From Terrimesophilobacter sp044508495 (GTDB taxonomy: Bacteria; Actinomycetota; Actinomycetes; Actinomycetales; Microbacteriaceae), in contig JBIQHP010000063.1 in the NCBI GenBank assembly GCA_044508495.1, forward strand, positions 1 through 12,246: a stretch of DNA of 12,246 nt, given 5' to 3'. Numbering within the stretch: position 1 is the stretch's first letter; every line of letters begins with the position of its first letter. Positions 5,743 to 11,997 of this stretch are shown in pieces. Under the pieces are notes generated by a model. The model did not search any database, was not told the origin of the DNA, and saw only the letters and a list, made by a program, of their open reading frames with translations. The translations under genes and the position numbers were made by a program.

Positions 5743-7644
5743 CTACGCAACATCCGGGGCTATGGCGCAGTTGGTAGCGCGCTTCGTTCGCATCGAAGAG
5801 GTCAGGAGTTCGAATCTCCTTAGCTCCACCAAAGTGTTCTTACGAGAAACCCGGCCTAGTGCCACGCCCTCGACAGAGGTGGCGGTTGGCATGGAGCTAG
5901 TCGGGGTTTCTCGTAAGTCCAATTCGGCAGTCGGCGAGTGAGGCTCCTTGCGAGAATCTGGTGCTGAGCTGTCGCTCTTGGCGGCACGTCCCTTCGGGGA
6001 GGTGCCGCTTTTTGCGTTCCGCCGACGTTCCCGCTCGAGGTTGTTCTTCGCAATGTTGTGGCGGGTAGCTGGGCTGGTGAATGTGGCGAATGGCTCTTGA
6101 GCTTCGGCGCGTAGTGTGCCGTCGTCGTGGACGAGGATGCGCTTGAAAAAGACCTGGTTGAAGAGCTTCTTGACGTGGTCCTCGGCCAGCTTGTAGGCGC
6201 GGGCGCAGTTATCGATCAGGTCGAGCGCTTCGTGGAGCAAGTTCTCGGTGTGTTCCAGATCGTCGCGGAGTCGGGCCGATTGAGTGGCGTTGTGCCGGAG
6301 CGCTGTGTCGAGTCGATCTTGCTCGGTCTTCATGAGGGCGAGTGGCACCGCGTCGGCGTAGTGGGCTTGCAGAAGTCGTTCTTGTTCTCGTTCGAGCTTG
6401 CGACGCTCGACGTCCAACTCTTGTCGGCTGCGTTCCGAGTAACGCCGCTCGATCTCGAACTCAGAGCGGATGGTGTCTTCCAGCTCGGCGCGGAATCTGG
6501 GGGTCAAGGTGGTGAGGAGTCGTTCGTAGATCTCCTCGACTTGATCCTCCACTTTGCTGATCGGCACCGCCTTCATCTCGCAGTCGGTGGTCTTGTTGTG
6601 GCGCCCGCCGCACACGAAGTAGGGGTAGATGGTGCCGGAGGCGGAGCGGGTCTTCTGGACGAACATGCGCGAGTCACAGCTGCCGCAGTACAGGGTCGAT
6701 TTCAAGAAGTGCTCGTGCCGCTTGGTTCGTTCGCCGAAGCGCCGCGAGGCCATGACGGCCTGGACCATGTCGAAGGTTTCGGCGTCGATGAGCGGTTCGT
6801 GCCGTCCTGGATACTGCACGCCTTGGAAGGTGATGACTCCCTTGTAGTAGGGGTTGGTCAGGATCTTGTGGAGGGTCGCTTCTTTCAGCGGCTTGCTTGG
6901 AATCTTTGGTGTCGCCAGGGTGCGCACACCGCGAGCCGTGAGCTGGGCCGCGATGTTGGCCAGGCTGAACTTGCCCAGGGCGTATTCGCGGAACGCCCAG
7001 GTGATGTGCTCGGCCCGATCCGGGTCGAGGATCACGGTACGAAGTTCCCGGCCCTCTTCATCGACGGTCTGGACGTTCTTGTAGCCCAGAGGGGCGCGGC
7101 TGGTCGTGCCACCGGAGCGGGCCTTCATCGTCATGCCCTTCAAGACCTCAATGGAGAGGTTGCGGGAGTAGAACTCGTTCATCGAGGCGAGGATGCCGTG
7201 CAGCAGCATCCCGGCAGGAGTTTCATCGATCGGCTCGGTGGTGGAGACCAGTCGCACTTTGCGGCCTTGCAGGGCGCGGGTGATGTCAGCATCGTCGCCG
7301 CGGTTGCGCGCCAGGCGGTCGAGCTTGTGGACGATGACGAAGTCGATCTCGTGCTCGTCGAGGTACTCCAACATCGCGTTCAGGTCGTTGCGTTTGACGG
7401 TGCTGGTGCCGGACTCACCGCCGTCTTTGAATTCCTTGACGACGATTGCGCCCATGCTCGCGGCCTTGTTGCGGTTGGCTTCGCGTTGGGCGGGGATGGA
7501 GAATCCTTCGACGTCACCGCCTCCGCGACGGGCTTGGCGAGCCGTTGAGACGCGCAGATACGAGACGGCTCGGCGTGGAGTGAGCATGGCGAGATTGTTC
7601 ACCGTGGTTGCTGCCGGGTCTGCGGCAGCGGGTGGGTGGGGCAT
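5743..7644 (-). CDS. large serine recombinase (integrase)
   Basis: 633 residues from the ATG at 7642-7644, which has AAGGAGG ten bases upstream. An in-frame ATG at 7876-7878 with AAAGGAG six bases upstream would add 78 Pro/Gly/Arg-rich residues. The resolvase catalytic domain covers about 23-165: RRAVSYLRVSTARQ with nucleophile Ser33, then GFSIPAQREAN and DFVIVHKLDRLARNR. A recombinase domain (about 186-300, APLGYKN to GVQYPGRHEPLID) and a zinc ribbon (Cys320, 323, 345, 355; LYCGSCDSRMFV and YPYFVCGGR) follow. Next come a long coiled coil (about 385-460) and a FNQVFFKRILV segment. This is the architecture of phage and element integrases that recombine attP with attB unidirectionally. The last 29 codons read through the end of the element: 24 are antisense to tRNA-Ala, so the C-terminus depends on the integration junction. 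It is the last gene of the element operon. Confidence 0.93.
   Translation of the reverse strand: MPHPPAAADPAATTVNNLAMLTPRRAVSYLRVSTARQARRGGGDVEGFSIPAQREANRNKAASMGAIVVKEFKDGGESGTSTVKRNDLNAMLEYLDEHEIDFVIVHKLDRLARNRGDDADITRALQGRKVRLVSTTEPIDETPAGMLLHGILASMNEFYSRNLSIEVLKGMTMKARSGGTTSRAPLGYKNVQTVDEEGRELRTVILDPDRAEHITWAFREYALGKFSLANIAAQLTARGVRTLATPKIPSKPLKEATLHKILTNPYYKGVITFQGVQYPGRHEPLIDAETFDMVQAVMASRRFGERTKRHEHFLKSTLYCGSCDSRMFVQKTRSASGTIYPYFVCGGRHNKTTDCEMKAVPISKVEDQVEEIYERLLTTLTPRFRAELEDTIRSEFEIERRYSERSRQELDVERRKLEREQERLLQAHYADAVPLALMKTEQDRLDTALRHNATQSARLRDDLEHTENLLHEALDLIDNCARAYKLAEDHVKKLFNQVFFKRILVHDDGTLRAEAQEPFATFTSPATRHNIAKNNLERERRRNAKSGTSPKGRAAKSDSSAPDSRKEPHSPTAELDLRETPTSSMPTATSVEGVALGRVSRKNTLVELRRFELLTSSMRTKRATNCAIAPDVA
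5756..5831 (+). tRNA. tRNA-Ala (anticodon CGC)
   Basis: A full cloverleaf can be drawn. The acceptor stem is GGGGCTA with TAGCTCC, the D stem GCGC with GCGC, the anticodon stem CTTCG with CGAAG around loop TTCGCAT, and the T stem AGGAG with CTCCT around loop TTCGAAT. The anticodon CGC at 5789-5791 reads the alanine codon GCG. The acceptor has the G3-U70 wobble pair (5758 with 5825), the main identity element for alanyl-tRNA synthetase, and discriminator A at 5828. CCA is encoded at 5829-5831. The gene sits at the chromosome-element boundary and is probably the integration target. The recombinase ORF crosses it on the other strand. Confidence 0.96.
5821..5917. other. interleaved inverted repeats at element end, candidate attachment region
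   Basis: Two perfect inverted repeats overlap in A-B-A'-B' order. A is TAGCTCCA (5821-5828, the tRNA 3' acceptor strand plus discriminator) with TGGAGCTA at 5892-5899. B is CTTACGAGAAACCC (5839-5852) with GGGTTTCTCGTAAG at 5904-5917. Between them are smaller pairings (tgcca/tggca, gccac/gtggc). The whole lies inside the 3' part of the recombinase ORF. It could be the recombinase binding/attachment site, a regulatory RNA fold or a remnant of inverted duplication. The other end of the element is outside the window, so the att core cannot be fixed. Confidence 0.5.
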
Positions 7645-7701
7645 GGGCTGGTGGCCTCCTTCCGCCTCGGGCGGCCCGCCTGGGTGCGGGCTCGACCTGG
7701 C

Positions 7702-7722
7702 CTTCGGACGATAGCTCCGAAG
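7702..7722 (-). other. hairpin upstream of the recombinase start
   Basis: CTTCGGA and TCCGAAG form a perfect 7-bp stem around a 7-base loop, about 57 bases upstream of the ATG at 7644. It may structure the leader or the extended coding region. No uridine tract follows it. Confidence 0.35.
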
Positions 7723-7864
7723 CCCCGCCTGTTCCAGCCCCAGCGGGCCGTTTGCGGGCCTTTCGGCGGCTCCACGGCCCTCCGCGCGGGGGTCGGGCGA
7801 GGAGGGACTGGCGATGTATTTTTTGCCTCGTTCTTTGCCCGGATCGGGTGCCCGTGGTGCGTGA

Positions 7865-8743
7865 TCAGGATGGGTCATAGGTGTCTCCTTTCAGGTCATT
7901 GCTGGCCGGTTTCGTCACCTCGCTGCGGCCGCGAATGGCGTCGATGAAGTGCTCCGGTGTGGTGACAACGAACATGCCGGGCTTGAGCTGACGGTCCGCG
8001 GTGATGGCTACTTGGAGCCGCGTGGCGAGCGTCGAAGTCGGTAACACCCACAGCACACGCGGGAAGACTCCGAGCTTCTGCTGTTCGATGCCGCTGATCC
8101 GGTATTGCTCGTAGCGGTGACACTTGCGCAGCAGCCGCGGGATGGACTGGTGGCCGAGGTCGAGCTCGGCGAACCAGTGATCCCGGTACTTGGATGTCTG
8201 CGTCACGAAGGTCAGGTCTGGCTTCAACGTGATCGCCCGCCCCAGCTGTCCTGGGTGGGTCCGCCAGGCAGCGGGCTCACCGCGAGTCTCGACCAGTTCG
8301 ATCTGTCCTGATCGGTGGGCGCGCACCAGATGGACGTAGGCCTCGGTGACCGCCAGGGTGTGGTGGTACTCGTCACCTATCGGCAGCAGGTTCCGCCGCC
8401 TGGGTGCATCCGGCTCGCCAGCCAGGAACCGCGTCACTCGTTCCCCAGCTGCGTCGAGCGCCCAGGTGACTGGTGTTGATCCGCCTCCGGAATAGCGTCG
8501 GCGACGACCGACGCGTTGGAGTAGTCGGTGTCCTTCAAGTCTCCTGAGCACAGCCCACGATGCTTGCACGGTGGCGTCGGCAGAGGCGTGGGCTGCAAAA
8601 TGTAGCTCCTGGATTTGGACCGTCGACAGCAACCGGAACTCAGCTACCGACGCCAGAATGCGTGCATCTCGCTCGGTGACCAGATTCAGCAGCTGGCGAG
8701 TGCTTTTCGTACCTGCTCGGTTACTGCTCTGGGGTTCAGCCAT
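7865..8743 (-). CDS. replication-relaxation (Replic_Relax) family protein
   Basis: 292 residues. The N-terminal part (about 18-105: LNLVTERDARILASVAEFRLLSTVQIQELHF, then LRRLEGHRLLQRVGRRRRY, then TWALDAAGERV) is a winged helix-turn-helix typical of this actinobacterial plasmid/element family. The second half has the family core: EYHHTLAVTEAYVHLV, then LKPDLTFV (173-180), WFAELDLGHQSIPRLLRKCHRYEQY (190-214) and FPRVLWVLPT. The D / E-x-D / K-x-x-x-Y arrangement is reminiscent of a PD-(D/E)xK-type fold (inference). Family members occur next to coupling ATPases on plasmids and integrative elements and are thought to act in replication or DNA processing for transfer; the biochemistry is unclear. 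The ATG at 8741-8743 has AAGGAGG five bases upstream and overlaps the stop of the 54-residue ORF. Confidence 0.87.
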   Translation of the reverse strand: MAEPQSSNRAGTKSTRQLLNLVTERDARILASVAEFRLLSTVQIQELHFAAHASADATVQASWAVLRRLEGHRLLQRVGRRRRYSGGGSTPVTWALDAAGERVTRFLAGEPDAPRRRNLLPIGDEYHHTLAVTEAYVHLVRAHRSGQIELVETRGEPAAWRTHPGQLGRAITLKPDLTFVTQTSKYRDHWFAELDLGHQSIPRLLRKCHRYEQYRISGIEQQKLGVFPRVLWVLPTSTLATRLQVAITADRQLKPGMFVVTTPEHFIDAIRGRSEVTKPASNDLKGDTYDPS

Positions 8744-8900
8744 CAGAGCCTCCTTGAGCCAGGAAGCGGCTGGGAGTGACTCCTTCCGAAAGCGGAAGGA
8801 GTCTTGTCCCGTTGTGGTCTGAATGCCCGACGGTCACGCCGACAGCGCCGGTCGAGCCAGACTCCGACATGAGGGCCGAGCTAAGGGGTGGTTCAGTCAT
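8736..8900 (-). CDS. 54-residue hypothetical protein bridging two transfer genes
   Basis: The ATG at 8898-8900 has GGAAGGAG eight bases upstream. It overlaps the end of the ATPase gene (ATGACTGA, where TGA at 8893-8895 ends the ATPase). The stop at 8736-8738 overlaps the next start (ATGGCTGA). The product begins MTEPPLSSALMSESGSTGA and ends SRFLAQGGSDG. It is hydrophilic, without cysteines or membrane segments, and no family is recognised. A small ORF with its own ribosome-binding site and coupled overlaps at both ends is more likely coding than spacer. The gene contains an 11-bp-stem hairpin, so an RNA or DNA-site function for the stretch is the alternative. Confidence 0.5.
   Translation of the reverse strand: MTEPPLSSALMSESGSTGAVGVTVGHSDHNGTRLLPLSEGVTPSRFLAQGGSDG
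8778..8803 (-). other. perfect 11-bp-stem hairpin inside the 54-residue ORF
   Basis: GACTCCTTCCG (8778-8788) and CGGAAGGAGTC (8793-8803) pair fully around a 4-base loop. One arm contains the strong Shine-Dalgarno-like CGGAAGGAG, which also occurs as the likely ribosome-binding site of the 54-residue ORF (8909-8917) and of the recombinase (7656-7664). No uridine tract follows on the minus strand. It could affect translation of the replication-relaxation gene or be a DNA site such as an origin of transfer. Confidence 0.5.
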
Positions 8901-10986
8901 CGCGAAGGCTCCTTCCGAAGGTGTCGGGAGCCTCATCCGTCGGTGCTTCGCTACTGGCTTCCTCGGTTGGCAGGGCACCGTAGTTGTGTTGGCTGCCCAC
9001 GATGATCGCCTCGGCGTCACTCGTCGTGGGCGGCGCCGGGAGGCTCCGACCGCTGAACCAGGAACCTGGACGACCGCCCCGCACCAGCTGCGCATAGAAG
9101 TGGAAGCGCGGCAAAGCCATGAAATCCTCGGTCTCCAACTCCGGTGCCATCGTGGCCAGGGCCTTCGCGTCAGCGGCAGGCAGAGCGAACGCGATCTTGC
9201 TGCGGGCATTGGCATCGATGGCTGCTCGCACCTCGTTGCTGAACTGCTCCCGATACTGGTGGGCCAGCGTCCAGGCGAAGCCGAGTGATCTACTGCGGGC
9301 CAGGGCATCCGGGAGCTCGCCCCCGAGGCGGAGAAACTCCTGGGCCTCGTCGATGAATATAGAGACCGTGTGACGCTTCTCGGCCGGGATGCCCGCTCGC
9401 GAGAGAGCCTGATTCCAGAGCGCCGACACCAGCAGCGATCCGAGTAGCTTGGTTGCCTCGCCGCCGATGAGTCCGACGTTGAGCGGCACGATCAGGATGC
9501 GTCGCTTCGTCAGCAGATCCTTCAAATCGAAGCGCGGCTCGGTCTGGTTGATGATGCGACGCAGTTGTGGGCGCAGCAGGAACTGCCGAAGCCGTGACAA
9601 CACCGGGCCGACGAACTGCGCCTGCTGATGCTCGCTCATCGCATCAAAGCTCGTCCAAAAGGAGCGAACGTGAGGGTCGGCGACTCGTCCAATCACGCGG
9701 GCACGGAAGCCCGGCTCGGTCAGCAGACGCGGCAGCTGGTCCAGCGTTGCCCTCGGCAGTCCCGCCAAGGTAAGTAGTGCCGAGTGGAGTACGTCGCTAG
9801 TTCGTGGCCCGAACATCGTCGGGAACAGGTCGCGGATCACGGCCACGATGGAATCGGCGATCAGTTCCGGCGGACGAGGCGAGGCGAAGAAGTTCAAGCC
9901 GACTGGCTGCTCGTGGGTGGGGTCCAGGACCACGACGTCGTCCTCGCGGCCCTTCGGGACTCGGGCCAACACGTCCATCGCCAGGTCAGTCTTCGGGTCG
10001 ATCACGACCACCGAACGCCCGGCCTTCATATCGGCAACGATCGCGTTCAGCATCAGCGTCGACTTCGCTGACCCAGTCGGACCGCTAATCACCAGGTGCT
10101 GTCGAGCGGCATCAATATCCAGACCGATCGGCAGCGTGGGTCCAGGGGCCGTCGTCTCACCAAACTGGCGCGTCTTGGCGGGCGCGGCCTGTGGGCGCAG
10201 CAGCTTCGGGTGCGCGGACGGAATGCCGGGCAAACCCTCGACATCAAGCGGCAGACCGAAGATCCCAGCGGCTTCGGCGACGGTGAACTGGATGCGGCCA
10301 CGCTCCGGAAGTTCATCCAGGCGGTGCTGGTCGGCACCAGTGAAATAGAAGCGGGAGGAGACGCCCTCGGCGGTGTGGAGCGCGGACGTGAGCTCGCGCA
10401 GCAACATCGTGGCGCGCGCCGGTGTTTCCGCCGAGGCGGCGATACGGATGGCCAGCTCGACGCTCGGCTCGTTGGCGCGCTTACTCAGCGCTCGGGCGTG
10501 CTCGGTGGTGGCTTGGCGTGGCCCGAATATCAGCTCCGAGAAGAAGCTCTGTGTCGGATCGAACGGTCGCCGGTGTGCGATCTGTGGTGGCCAGCCTCGA
10601 CCGATCACCACTTGCAGGGTGAGGGACTCGTCGGCTTTGGTAGCGGCCAGTGCGGCCAGGATCAAACGCGAGACCTTTGCCGCATCGGTCTGGAACCCTA
10701 GTTCGCCGCGGCGCACATGCATTCTTAACGCCACCGTCGACGTCGGACGAGGCAGGTCACTGCTTAGAGTGCTGCCCGGGATGAGGGCATGAACCAGGTG
10801 CCGAGTGATACCAGCGTGCTTGGCCGTCGTGCCAATCCGGTGCCGCACCGTGCCACTCTCGCCAATGGCTTCCAACACGAGCGGCGGACGCCCATGCTCA
10901 ACTGCCAAGCGGCGCAGCAGCTCCGTGACGTGCTCAGAGCCAGTTGGATTCGGCCAGTGAACCTGGCTCCACACCAGCCCGCTCAC
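8893..10986 (-). CDS. VirD4/TraG-like conjugative coupling ATPase
   Basis: 697 residues. The N-terminal ~280 residues have no recognised motif and, unusually for VirD4-type coupling proteins, no obvious membrane segment. The ATPase part follows: PIGLDIDAARQHLVISGPTG, with Walker A GPTGSAKST at 302-310, and VVVIDPKTDLAMDVL (326-340), typical of TraG/TraD/HerA-type enzymes. Walker B is VSIFIDEAQEF (541-551), and SRSLGFAWTLAHQYREQF is the sensor-like helix region. Such ATPases deliver or pump DNA at a type IV secretion channel; here it probably acts with the neighbouring replication-relaxation protein. The start is GTG at 10984-10986, with GGAGG seven bases upstream and a GTGA overlap with the stop of the 63-residue gene. 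An ATG within 20 residues would be an alternative start, but none is seen. The C-terminus overlaps the next small ORF. Confidence 0.9.
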   Translation of the reverse strand: MSGLVWSQVHWPNPTGSEHVTELLRRLAVEHGRPPLVLEAIGESGTVRHRIGTTAKHAGITRHLVHALIPGSTLSSDLPRPTSTVALRMHVRRGELGFQTDAAKVSRLILAALAATKADESLTLQVVIGRGWPPQIAHRRPFDPTQSFFSELIFGPRQATTEHARALSKRANEPSVELAIRIAASAETPARATMLLRELTSALHTAEGVSSRFYFTGADQHRLDELPERGRIQFTVAEAAGIFGLPLDVEGLPGIPSAHPKLLRPQAAPAKTRQFGETTAPGPTLPIGLDIDAARQHLVISGPTGSAKSTLMLNAIVADMKAGRSVVVIDPKTDLAMDVLARVPKGREDDVVVLDPTHEQPVGLNFFASPRPPELIADSIVAVIRDLFPTMFGPRTSDVLHSALLTLAGLPRATLDQLPRLLTEPGFRARVIGRVADPHVRSFWTSFDAMSEHQQAQFVGPVLSRLRQFLLRPQLRRIINQTEPRFDLKDLLTKRRILIVPLNVGLIGGEATKLLGSLLVSALWNQALSRAGIPAEKRHTVSIFIDEAQEFLRLGGELPDALARSRSLGFAWTLAHQYREQFSNEVRAAIDANARSKIAFALPAADAKALATMAPELETEDFMALPRFHFYAQLVRGGRPGSWFSGRSLPAPPTTSDAEAIIVGSQHNYGALPTEEASSEAPTDEAPDTFGRSLRDD

Positions 10987-11174
10987 TGTTCACCCTCCGC
11001 GTCGGAAGCATCCGATTCGGGCTGTTCAGGAGGATCGCGAACCACGCGTGCCCTAGCGATGGCGAGTACGGCCAGCGCGAGCTTACGAAGATCCCGACGA
11101 TCGGTCGGTACCTCCTGCAGATGGATGCGGCGATCCCTGATCGGACGGCCGCGGGAAGGGGTACGGGCTGTCAT
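10983..11174 (-). CDS. 63-residue basic/acidic hypothetical protein
   Basis: The ATG at 11172-11174 has AGGAG seven bases upstream, and the stop overlaps the GTG of the ATPase gene by four bases (GTGA), a sign of translational coupling. The product starts MTARTPSRGRPIRDRRIHLQ, continues VPTDRRDLRKLALAVLAIAR and ends in an acidic EQPESDASDAEGEQ tail. It has a basic N-terminal half, a short helical middle and an acidic tail. No family is recognised. The position suggests a small accessory factor of the coupling ATPase. Confidence 0.7.
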   Translation of the reverse strand: MTARTPSRGRPIRDRRIHLQEVPTDRRDLRKLALAVLAIARARVVRDPPEQPESDASDAEGEQ

Positions 11175-11251
11175 TGGGATTCTCCTGAACAGCGAGGCGC
11201 GACCCTCGGCTGCTCGGAAGCTTCCCCTCGGGGACGCCTCGATGTGTCCTT

Positions 11252-11280
11252 GGTATGCGCCGACTCGACCGTTCTGTCAA
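11252..11280 (-). promoter_or_regulatory. candidate promoter for the transfer/integration genes
   Basis: On the minus strand a perfect TTGACA (-35, 11275-11280) is followed, after exactly 17 bases, by CATACC (-10, 11252-11257), which matches three of six consensus positions. It lies in the 142-bp gap (11175-11316), the longest gap in the element apart from the recombinase leader. It would drive the 63-residue gene, the ATPase, the 54-residue ORF, the replication-relaxation gene and the recombinase, with a leader of about 70 bases. Confidence 0.5.
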
Positions 11281-11316
11281 GCATGAGCAGAACGCAACTG
11301 AGGTCGTCGGCGTCGG

Positions 11317-11508
11317 CTACCAGCCGTCCGCGCGTCGCCGAAGCCACAGGATCAGCACCACTACCAGTGTCGTGAGACCAGCGGCCAGCAGCAGCCAACC
11401 CCAGATCTGGCTGAGTAGCTCGGCGAAGAGCCACAGTGCGACGGTGCCGAGCAGCACGAGCCAGACGGCGCTCCACAGGATCGTCATGAGTGATCTCGGT
11501 TCTTGCAT
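11317..11508 (-). CDS. 63-residue two-TM membrane peptide
   Basis: The ATG at 11506-11508 is preceded by AGGAGG with seven bases of spacing, an excellent ribosome-binding site, 15 bp after the stop of the ArdA-like gene. The product has two hydrophobic segments: about residues 8-31 (MTILWSAVWLVLLGTVALWLF) and 36-56 (WGWLLLAAGLTTLVVVLILWL). A short turn separates them and a positively charged LRRRADGW ends the chain, so both termini are probably cytoplasmic. No family is recognised. Since the nearby coupling ATPase shows no membrane anchor, this peptide could supply one; that is only an inference from context. A holin-like role is possible but has no support here. Confidence 0.75.
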   Translation of the reverse strand: MQEPRSLMTILWSAVWLVLLGTVALWLFAELLSQIWGWLLLAAGLTTLVVVLILWLRRRADGW

Positions 11509-11523
11509 GGGTCTTCCTCCTGT

Positions 11524-11997
11524 TCATAGCTGGTCCTCGGTGCTCGTTGAGCCCATCAGGCTCGAGTCGAAGACGTGGAAGTAGTCGCCTTCCTGGACGA
11601 TCAGGTACTGGTCGCGGATCACCGGCCACAGTGCGTCAAAGTTCCAATCGGCACCGTCATCGGGCAGATCTCGGTCGAGCAGAAAGCGTTCGAGCGCGAC
11701 GTCGTACTCAGCAATCTCGATCCCGGTCTGGATGACCTCGTCGCGGGTGAAGGAACCGAAGTAGTAGCCGTGGAACTGCTGCTCGATGTCCTCCGCCGTC
11801 GGGTTGACGTCCTCGAAGTAGAGGAACACCGCCACCGGCGGCCCGGATTGTTCGTAGAGGTCCTGAATGCGTTTGGCTGCTCGTCGAGTCGGCATTAGCG
11901 GCATCAGCTCCTCGATCAGACGATCAGCCTCATCGCGACTGATGGTTGGCAGGTCGCGGCCCCGCTCGACGCCCGGAGTCTGCTCAGGAGTTGTCAT
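11524..11997 (-). CDS. very acidic protein, possible ArdA-like antirestriction protein
   Basis: 157 residues from the ATG at 11995-11997, with GGAGG six bases upstream. Upstream in-frame codons to 12048 are less likely because they overlap the methyltransferase gene heavily. It has about 37 Asp/Glu and 12 Lys/Arg, so it is strongly acidic. The segment EDIEQQFHGYYFGSFTRDEV (69-88), followed by a helix-rich stretch and NFDALWPVIRDQYLIVQEGD with YFHVFD (139-144), resembles the C-terminal domain of ArdA antirestriction proteins, which end in a similar Y-x-G-x-F ... G-x-x-HVF pattern. ArdA proteins imitate bent B-DNA and block type I restriction enzymes. The call rests on charge, pattern and the adjoining methyltransferase, without a search. 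The N-terminal domains of full ArdA are missing (usual length ~165-180), so it may be another acidic family. Confidence 0.45.
   Translation of the reverse strand: MTTPEQTPGVERGRDLPTISRDEADRLIEELMPLMPTRRAAKRIQDLYEQSGPPVAVFLYFEDVNPTAEDIEQQFHGYYFGSFTRDEVIQTGIEIAEYDVALERFLLDRDLPDDGADWNFDALWPVIRDQYLIVQEGDYFHVFDSSLMGSTSTEDQL

Noticed and set aside
6127..7548. A long plus-strand ORF of 473 codons opposite the recombinase
   Set aside because: It is an antisense shadow of the serine recombinase, whose catalytic, zinc-ribbon and coiled-coil motifs are clear on the minus strand. The product has no recognisable domain.
7744..7760. A hairpin in the recombinase leader at gcgggcc...gcgggcc
   Set aside because: Careful reading shows a direct repeat, not an inverted one.
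8778..8803. An intrinsic terminator between the ATPase and replication-relaxation genes
   Set aside because: No uridine tract follows on the minus strand, and the next gene starts only about 35 bases downstream within a tightly coupled operon.
11171..11629. A 152-codon minus-strand ORF across the two-TM peptide and its leader
   Set aside because: It overlaps the two-TM gene and the promoter leader in another frame, is Arg/Pro-rich without a domain, and lacks a ribosome-binding site as good as those of the small genes.
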